Part shown: positions 4,879 to 6,092 of the stretch, in pieces | Numbering within the stretch: the first letter of the stretch is position 1 | How the letters are laid out: every line of letters begins with the position of its first letter | From: an uncultured bacterium | Lineage (GTDB): Bacteria; Methylomirabilota; Methylomirabilia; Rokubacteriales; CSP1-6 | Assembly: GCA_946479205.1 (NCBI GenBank) | Contig: CAMLFJ010000223.1 | Coordinates: forward strand, 1-6,092 | Direction of reading: 5' to 3' | Length of the DNA: 6,092 nt | Notes under the pieces: model-generated | What the model saw: only the letters and a program-made list of their open reading frames with translations | Told to the model about the DNA's origin: nothing | Database searches by the model: none | Translations under genes and position numbers: made by a program

Positions 4879-6092
4879 ATGGCCGATCGCCGCGAGCGCG
4901 AGCTGCTGCTGGGCATCTTCCTGATGGAGGCCTGGGATACCGCCGGGGCCATCGAGGAAGGGCTCGACCGGCTCGCCACCGCGGAGGCCCCGACCGAGGA
5001 CTCCCTCGCGACGCTCGTGGTCTTCGCGCATCGGCTGAAGGGCTCGGCCGGCCTCCACGGGTTCCCCGGCGTCTCGGACCTGGCCGCCGGCGCGGAGCGG
5101 CTGCTCGAGCGGGCCCCCGCCGCGTCGGTCGAGGAGCGCGTCCGCGCCGCCGCCTTCCTGGAGGGCCTCGTCGGCCTCCTGAAGGAGGTCTTCGACGGGA
5201 TCAGCGCGGTCGGCGTGGAGGACCCGGCCCGCATCGCGGAGTTCAAGTCGCGCTATGCCACGTTCTTCTCCTCGGGAAGCTCCGCGTCCCGGCCGGAGTC
5301 GGTGCCGCCGATGATCGCGCCCGCGGCGACCCCGGTGTCGCCGCTGGTCGCCGACCTGCGGCGGTTCTTCGCCGAGGGCGGGGAGGTGCTCGAGTACTTC
5401 CTGCCCGAGGCCACCGAGCATCTCGAAGCCATGACCGGGGCCCTGCTCGCCATCGAGGGGGGTACGCGCGACGACGAGACGCTCGCGACCGTGTTCCGGG
5501 CCGCGCACACGCTCAAGGGCGCGGCGTACACGGTCGGGTGCGCGCCGCTGGGCGACGCCACCCACCAGATCGAGGATCTCCTCGGCGCGGTGCGCGAGCA
5601 CCGGCTCCCGGTCACGCCGACGGTGACCGAAGCGATGTTCGCGGGGACCGCCGCGATCAAGCGGGTGCTCCAGTCCGGAGTCGCGGTCTCCGACGAGATC
5701 GCGCAGGCCCTGGAGCGGGCGACCCGCGACCTGCGCGCGCTCAGCACGTCGGAGACCCTGCACGAGCACGCGGTGACCGGGCCCGCGGTCGACGTGTCCG
5801 AGCTCGCGGTGTCCGAGGCCCCGGAGCTCGCGCTTCCGGCGTTCGCGGAGCTGCCGGCCTTCGTCCGGCCGGAGTTCCTGGCTCGGCTCGAGGCGCTGCC
5901 GCGGCCGGTCCCCCGCGCCGCGACCGCGCCGACCGGTCCCAGCATCCGGGTCCCCGTGGAGCGGCTCGATACCCTGATGAACCTGGTGGGCGAGCTGATG
6001 ATCGCGCGGAGCCGCCTCGACCGGCGCCTGGCCCAGCTCGATCAGGTGAGCGAGCTGCTCCTCGCCAGCCGCACGCGCCTGGGCCAGGTCGG
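4879..6092 (+). CDS. CheA/ChpA-like chemotaxis histidine kinase with two Hpt domains (partial, 3' end missing)
   Basis: The frame starts at ATG 4879, 4 bases after the receptor stop, and stays open for 404 codons to the window end. Residues 1 to about 120 form a first Hpt domain with AHRLKGSAGLHGF, phospho-acceptor His51. After a Ser/Pro/Ala linker, about 155-290 form a second Hpt with AHTLKGAAYTVGC, phospho-acceptor His210. A second Pro/Ala-rich linker leads to IRVPVERLDTLMNLVGELMIARSRL at 356-380. This is the signature that opens the P3 dimerisation helices of CheA-type kinases. The ATPase domain, CheW-like domain and any receiver domain would lie beyond the window. More than one Hpt is typical of ChpA/PilL and other hybrid CheA proteins; classical flagellar CheA has one. 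No strong Shine-Dalgarno is seen, so translation is probably coupled to the receptor gene. Likely targets are the PilH-like regulator and possibly a receiver at its own C-terminus. Confidence 0.92.
   Translation, partial: MADRRERELLLGIFLMEAWDTAGAIEEGLDRLATAEAPTEDSLATLVVFAHRLKGSAGLHGFPGVSDLAAGAERLLERAPAASVEERVRAAAFLEGLVGLLKEVFDGISAVGVEDPARIAEFKSRYATFFSSGSSASRPESVPPMIAPAATPVSPLVADLRRFFAEGGEVLEYFLPEATEHLEAMTGALLAIEGGTRDDETLATVFRAAHTLKGAAYTVGCAPLGDATHQIEDLLGAVREHRLPVTPTVTEAMFAGTAAIKRVLQSGVAVSDEIAQALERATRDLRALSTSETLHEHAVTGPAVDVSELAVSEAPELALPAFAELPAFVRPEFLARLEALPRPVPRAATAPTGPSIRVPVERLDTLMNLVGELMIARSRLDRRLAQLDQVSELLLASRTRLGQV

Noticed and set aside
2937..5246. A 769-codon open frame on the minus strand
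   Set aside because: It lies antisense to the receptor, the kinase start and the end of the binding-protein gene. Its product is rich in Arg, His, Leu, Gly and Asp, as expected of a GC-rich antisense shadow, and has no domain. The plus-strand genes have clear family motifs throughout.
4858..5769. A 303-codon open frame on the minus strand
   Set aside because: Antisense to the two Hpt domains of the kinase. The plus strand carries both intact phospho-acceptor motifs, so this is a shadow.

Overview
The window is uniformly GC-rich, with strong codon-position GC bias in every gene. It reads as chromosomal DNA of a Gram-negative bacterium: there is a periplasmic binding protein with a twin-arginine-type signal and a membrane chemoreceptor with a periplasmic sensor. 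Candidates are a deltaproteobacterial, betaproteobacterial or Rokubacteria/NC10-like lineage, but nothing here fixes the taxon. No RNA genes, insertion sequences, CRISPR arrays or phage genes are visible.

Left edge, minus strand (1-440): a complete thioredoxin gene is followed after 11 bases by the first 34 codons of what looks like trpE (anthranilate synthase component I), which runs off the window. The two probably share a transcript.

Intergenic region (441-875): this 435-base stretch separates the leftward thioredoxin gene from a rightward operon. It should hold both promoters and the operon leader. The part nearest the operon (about 700-840) contains a thrice-repeated CGRAAARCC-type motif, an imperfect 14-base direct repeat with a 52-base period, and a small GC-rich hairpin.

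Right part, plus strand (876-6092): a tightly packed chemosensory operon of the Pil-Chp (type IV pilus/twitching) flavour. The order is a PilH-like single-domain response regulator, a CheW/PilI-like coupling protein, a LivK-family (Peripla_BP_6) substrate-binding protein, a PilJ-like methyl-accepting chemoreceptor, and a CheA/ChpA-like kinase with two N-terminal Hpt domains, cut by the window end. Gaps are 5 bases, a 4-base ATGA overlap, 2 or 44 bases depending on the receptor start, and 4 bases, so the genes are almost certainly co-translated.

Working model: the receptor senses a periplasmic signal, possibly through the binding protein. CheW couples the receptor to the kinase, and the kinase phosphorylates the PilH-like regulator and perhaps other regulators outside the window. 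The most notable point is the binding protein translationally coupled between cheW and the receptor gene, with no ABC permease or ATPase in the window. This suggests a dedicated ligand-presenting subunit rather than a transport component.
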